From Prevotella fusca JCM 17724 (GTDB lineage: Bacteria > Bacteroidota > Bacteroidia > Bacteroidales > Bacteroidaceae): a stretch of DNA of 64,000 nt. How positions within the stretch are numbered: the first letter of the stretch is position 1; every line of letters begins with the position of its first letter. Shown one piece after another: positions 61,408 to 64,000 of the stretch. The notes under the pieces are model-generated. The model searched no databases, was not told the origin of the DNA, and saw only the letters and a program-made list of their open reading frames with translations. The stretch is from NCBI RefSeq assembly GCF_001262015.1, contig NZ_CP012074.1:330501-394500 (forward strand). Reading direction: 5' to 3'. A program made the position numbers and the translations under genes.

Positions 61408-63822
61408 CTACAGACGTTCAGCCTCTTTCACCTTATTCTTGTCCGTTTCAAACTTCCTGCTTCCGAAGTTATAGTGTACACGGAAGAGTACCTGTCGGCT
61501 TTCGCTGTGCCCCCAGATGTCCAACTGCAATGCCCCCTTGCGTCCGTAACTGTCCCAACGCTCAGTGTGGAGGAGGTCGGTAACCATCAAGGATAGTGAG
61601 AGACGGTCACGGAGCAGCCGTCTGCTCAGTCCGATGTCTATGCTTCCGCTTGGCTTGAGCATCTCATAACTCCTGCCTTGAGACTTGCTTGCATATTTGG
61701 CAGACAGCTCCATACGTATCTTTGCAGGCAGTTGTATGTCGTTTGAAAGGGTAAGGTTGCAGGATGGTCGACGATAATCTTCTCTGTAGGTTTCGTAGTC
61801 AAGATGGTTGACAAAGTAATAGGCACCGATGTTTGTACTGATGTCCCACCATGATGTAAGGCGTTTGTTATAGACAAGGTCAAGTGCCAGCTGCTTCTGC
61901 TTGCCGATGTTCTTGGTTGTCATGACAATACAGTTCTTCTTGTAAGTGTCGGGAAGTTGAGTGAAATAGTCATTCAGCTGGTTGTAGGATAGGGTAATGC
62001 TAAGGCTGTTCTTAGTGTAGCCTAATGAAATCTTATGGCTTATCTGCGGTTGGATAAACGGATTTCCTTTCCAGTAGGTCAGCTCGTCCAGCAGATATTC
62101 AAAGGGGTTGAGGTCTTCATATCTCGGTTTGTCCTGTCGTTTGCTGTAGGCGAGTGTGAGCTTTGAACTGTTGTCGAGGTCATAACTGACGGAGAGATTG
62201 GGGAAGAGCCTTGTGTGACAGTTCTTGTTCTCTTCCATCACTGTTCCGTCCTGATAGGATTTCAATGTCCCTACAGTCTGCATATATTCAATTCGCAAGC
62301 CTGCAGAAGCCTGCAGCCGCTTCCACTGCTGGGCATATTGCATATAGCCTTCAAGGTTTGACTCTTGATAGGTAAACCTGTTTGACCTTGTGAGGTCAAG
62401 TGCGCCTTTTGCATAGAAGCCGAATCGGTTACGGCTTTCCACCTTGGCAGCCTTGACACCTGCCAGCAGTTCTCCACCACGGCTGTTCTTCAGTCTGTAG
62501 TCTGCTGTTGACGACAGGATGTTGATTGTTTTCTTGTTTTCGGCTGGATAGTCGTCTTCACGCAGCAGCTTCCCGTCAGGAGAGTAGAACGCATTGGGCT
62601 GTTGATTCCTGCTCAATCCGTCAACGTGAATCCAGTCGGCATTTGCAGCGATGCTCTGCTGTTCTGTGATGGCAAACTGATAGCCTATGCCCGTCGTATA
62701 TTTTGTATTCTCCTGTTTGGTATAGTCATTTCTTGCCTTCAATATTTCATGGAGTGTTTCCCTACCTTTATATATCCATGTAGTGGTTGCTGTAACTCCA
62801 GGTCCCGTCAGGGCATCAACCGATGTGTTCAGCGTCAGCTTGTGTCTCTTGCCAGGTTGGAAAACAAAAGCCAGTCCGCCAGCGTAGGTGTTACGCTTGT
62901 CGGTATCGTCGGTCTCCGAGAAGTTGCGGTCTCCGTCCTGTATCCTGTCAGTGCCATATTCCATGTCGTAGTGTCCGATGTTGTGACTGTAATTGATGCC
63001 CAGTTGCCATGTCCGCTTGTTGTAAGCCATGCTGAAATCGGAACTCTGGCGCAGGTGGTTCCAGAAGGAAACACCATGCGAGGTGGAAATATAGAGTCCT
63101 CGCTCGTTATTGTTCTTCAGTGTGATGTCGATAATACCGCTTGCCCCTTCCGAGTCATAACTGGCATCGGGATTGGTAGAGGTGGTAATGCTGGCAATGT
63201 TGGAAGACGGGATAGCACGCAGATAGGCAGTAAGTGCTTCACCTTGAAGTCGTATGCGCTTCCCGTTCACATAGACGGTAGCACTGCCGAGGGCAGAAAG
63301 CGACAGATTTCCTTTACTGTCAAGCCTCACACTGGGTGTATGGCGCAGAACATCTAAGGAATTACCAAGGTTGGCAAGATAAGACTGGGCAACGGAAATG
63401 CTTATCTTTCCGCTTTCCATCTTTACCAACGGGCATCGTTTACGGGCTGTGATTACAACGTTTTCCAGTTCTGTTCCGTCTGGGCGCAGGTAGATGTTAT
63501 AAGTGTCGTTGTTGTCGGGGATGGAGAAGAGAACCGTGGTGTCACGGCATCCGATGGCTCCACAATACAGCTGGTAACTGCCGTCCGTGAGCTGGCAGCT
63601 TAGTTTTCCGTCTGCTTCCGTCAGTCCATTGGCAACGACTTTGCCTGTTTTCTGGTCGGTAATGATAAGCGTTGCTGCGTCAACAGGCTCTTTTGTCTGC
63701 TGCTGGATATGAAAAGTAACATTCTGTTGAGCCATAACCTGCGATGTGTTAAGTAACAGCAAGCCCATGACCAATAGCGGAAATGAAGTGAAACGTCCTG
63801 TTTGTAAGTTTGTGATTGACAT
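61408..63822 (-). CDS. TonB-dependent-receptor-like outer-membrane beta-barrel protein
   Basis: 804 residues. Signal peptide (FPLLVMGLLLLNTSQVMA), then a carboxypeptidase-regulatory-like domain (about 33-112, EPVDAATLIITDQKTGKVV), a plug domain (about 115-235, LENVVITARKRCPLVKMESGK, NSLDVLRHTPSVRLDSKGNL, ASYDSEGASGIIDITLKNN) and a C-terminal barrel of the OMP_b-brl_3 type (KLTLAYSKRQDKPRYEDLNPF, VLFRVHYNFGSRKF). The barrel group usually lacks a SusD partner; none is seen here. Substrate unknown. The -7 box TATCTTTG is at 63887-63880. Confidence 0.9.
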   Translation of the reverse strand: MSITNLQTGRFTSFPLLVMGLLLLNTSQVMAQQNVTFHIQQQTKEPVDAATLIITDQKTGKVVANGLTEADGKLSCQLTDGSYQLYCGAIGCRDTTVLFSIPDNNDTYNIYLRPDGTELENVVITARKRCPLVKMESGKISISVAQSYLANLGNSLDVLRHTPSVRLDSKGNLSLSALGSATVYVNGKRIRLQGEALTAYLRAIPSSNIASITTSTNPDASYDSEGASGIIDITLKNNNERGLYISTSHGVSFWNHLRQSSDFSMAYNKRTWQLGINYSHNIGHYDMEYGTDRIQDGDRNFSETDDTDKRNTYAGGLAFVFQPGKRHKLTLNTSVDALTGPGVTATTTWIYKGRETLHEILKARNDYTKQENTKYTTGIGYQFAITEQQSIAANADWIHVDGLSRNQQPNAFYSPDGKLLREDDYPAENKKTINILSSTADYRLKNSRGGELLAGVKAAKVESRNRFGFYAKGALDLTRSNRFTYQESNLEGYMQYAQQWKRLQASAGLRIEYMQTVGTLKSYQDGTVMEENKNCHTRLFPNLSVSYDLDNSSKLTLAYSKRQDKPRYEDLNPFEYLLDELTYWKGNPFIQPQISHKISLGYTKNSLSITLSYNQLNDYFTQLPDTYKKNCIVMTTKNIGKQKQLALDLVYNKRLTSWWDISTNIGAYYFVNHLDYETYREDYRRPSCNLTLSNDIQLPAKIRMELSAKYASKSQGRSYEMLKPSGSIDIGLSRRLLRDRLSLSLMVTDLLHTERWDSYGRKGALQLDIWGHSESRQVLFRVHYNFGSRKFETDKNKVKEAERL

Positions 63823-63964
63823 AAGGTCAGTTGTAGTTTGTTCTTATCAGTTTGTTATCTGATGGGTTTGTTTGGCTTACAAAGATAAGAAAAGACGGAC
63901 TTATGTAGGTGTTATTTTTTGTATAATTAACAATCTTTTCGTATTCTGTTAATGCAGTTCCGTT

Positions 63965-64000
63965 GAATTCTTTTCATGAAAAGAAATATTTATCTTCATG
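63965..64000. repeat. TTCATGAA element, cut by the right edge
   Basis: Begins GAATTCTTTTCATG like the 90-bp element at 6615; CATG centres at 63975 and 63997 are 22 bp apart. It continues beyond the window. Confidence 0.8.

Overview
The window looks like chromosomal DNA of a Prevotella-type member of the Bacteroidales. The evidence is the set of promoters with the Bacteroidota -7 box TAnnTTTG and almost no Shine-Dalgarno sites, a type IX secretion system (T9SS) sortase gene, secreted proteins with T9SS-type C-termini, an LptD of the Bacteroidota type, a tmRNA with the tag GENNYALAA, and long NusB and EF-Ts proteins. No phage, insertion sequence, integrase or CRISPR array was seen. Species cannot be fixed from the sequence alone.

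Layout. 1-5.1 kb: the start of porU (running off the left edge), a FAH-family enzyme and the translation operon rplM-rpsI-rpsB-tsf, all on the minus strand. 5.4-14.6 kb: a secreted lactonase, the rplY-pth-hslR operon, the divergent nusB-yajC-ybbR-coaE-DUF5606 operon, a DUF4846 lipoprotein and an Hsp20. 14.9-24.6 kb: a 948-residue T9SS cargo protein, DUF488, a Crp/Fnr regulator, a Ca/Na exchanger, a TlpA-like thioredoxin, and a secreted 555-residue protein followed by a 68-residue peptide gene. 24.8-28.0 kb: a queuosine block (preQ1-I riboswitch, precursor transporter, queF), an SGNH hydrolase and ssrA. 28.2-34.4 kb: mfd, an MNT/HEPN pair and an M20 dipeptidase. 35-43.7 kb: a mannosyltransferase, a decayed zeta-toxin module, plsC, a phosphoesterase, a frameshifted MetH remnant, pyrC, a DUF4369 lipoprotein, ftsB/divIC and dnaX. 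44-54.5 kb: lptD, an accessory GNAT-HXXEE-methyltransferase cassette, a CPA2 antiporter, pepT, a dicarboxylate symporter and tRNA-Arg(CCG) beside a degenerate tRNA-like copy. 55.5-64 kb: asnA, the agmatine-to-putrescine pair aguB/aguA, a 34-codon ORF with its own promoter, structured leader and terminator, a secreted hypothetical protein and a TonB-type outer-membrane protein.

The most unusual feature is not a gene. Most of the larger intergenic gaps hold a short tandem array (mostly 3-4 units) whose period is 22 bp, with few exceptions, although the sequences fall into several unrelated families. One family (TTCATGAA) occurs as complete elements of exactly 90 bp, one of them with perfect inverted ends. 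Other points worth a second look are the preQ1-I riboswitch overlapping the translation start of the queuosine-precursor transporter, the 34-aa peptide unit, the internally deleted zeta toxin that keeps its antitoxin, and the MetH activation-domain remnant that keeps both overlaps with its operon neighbours.
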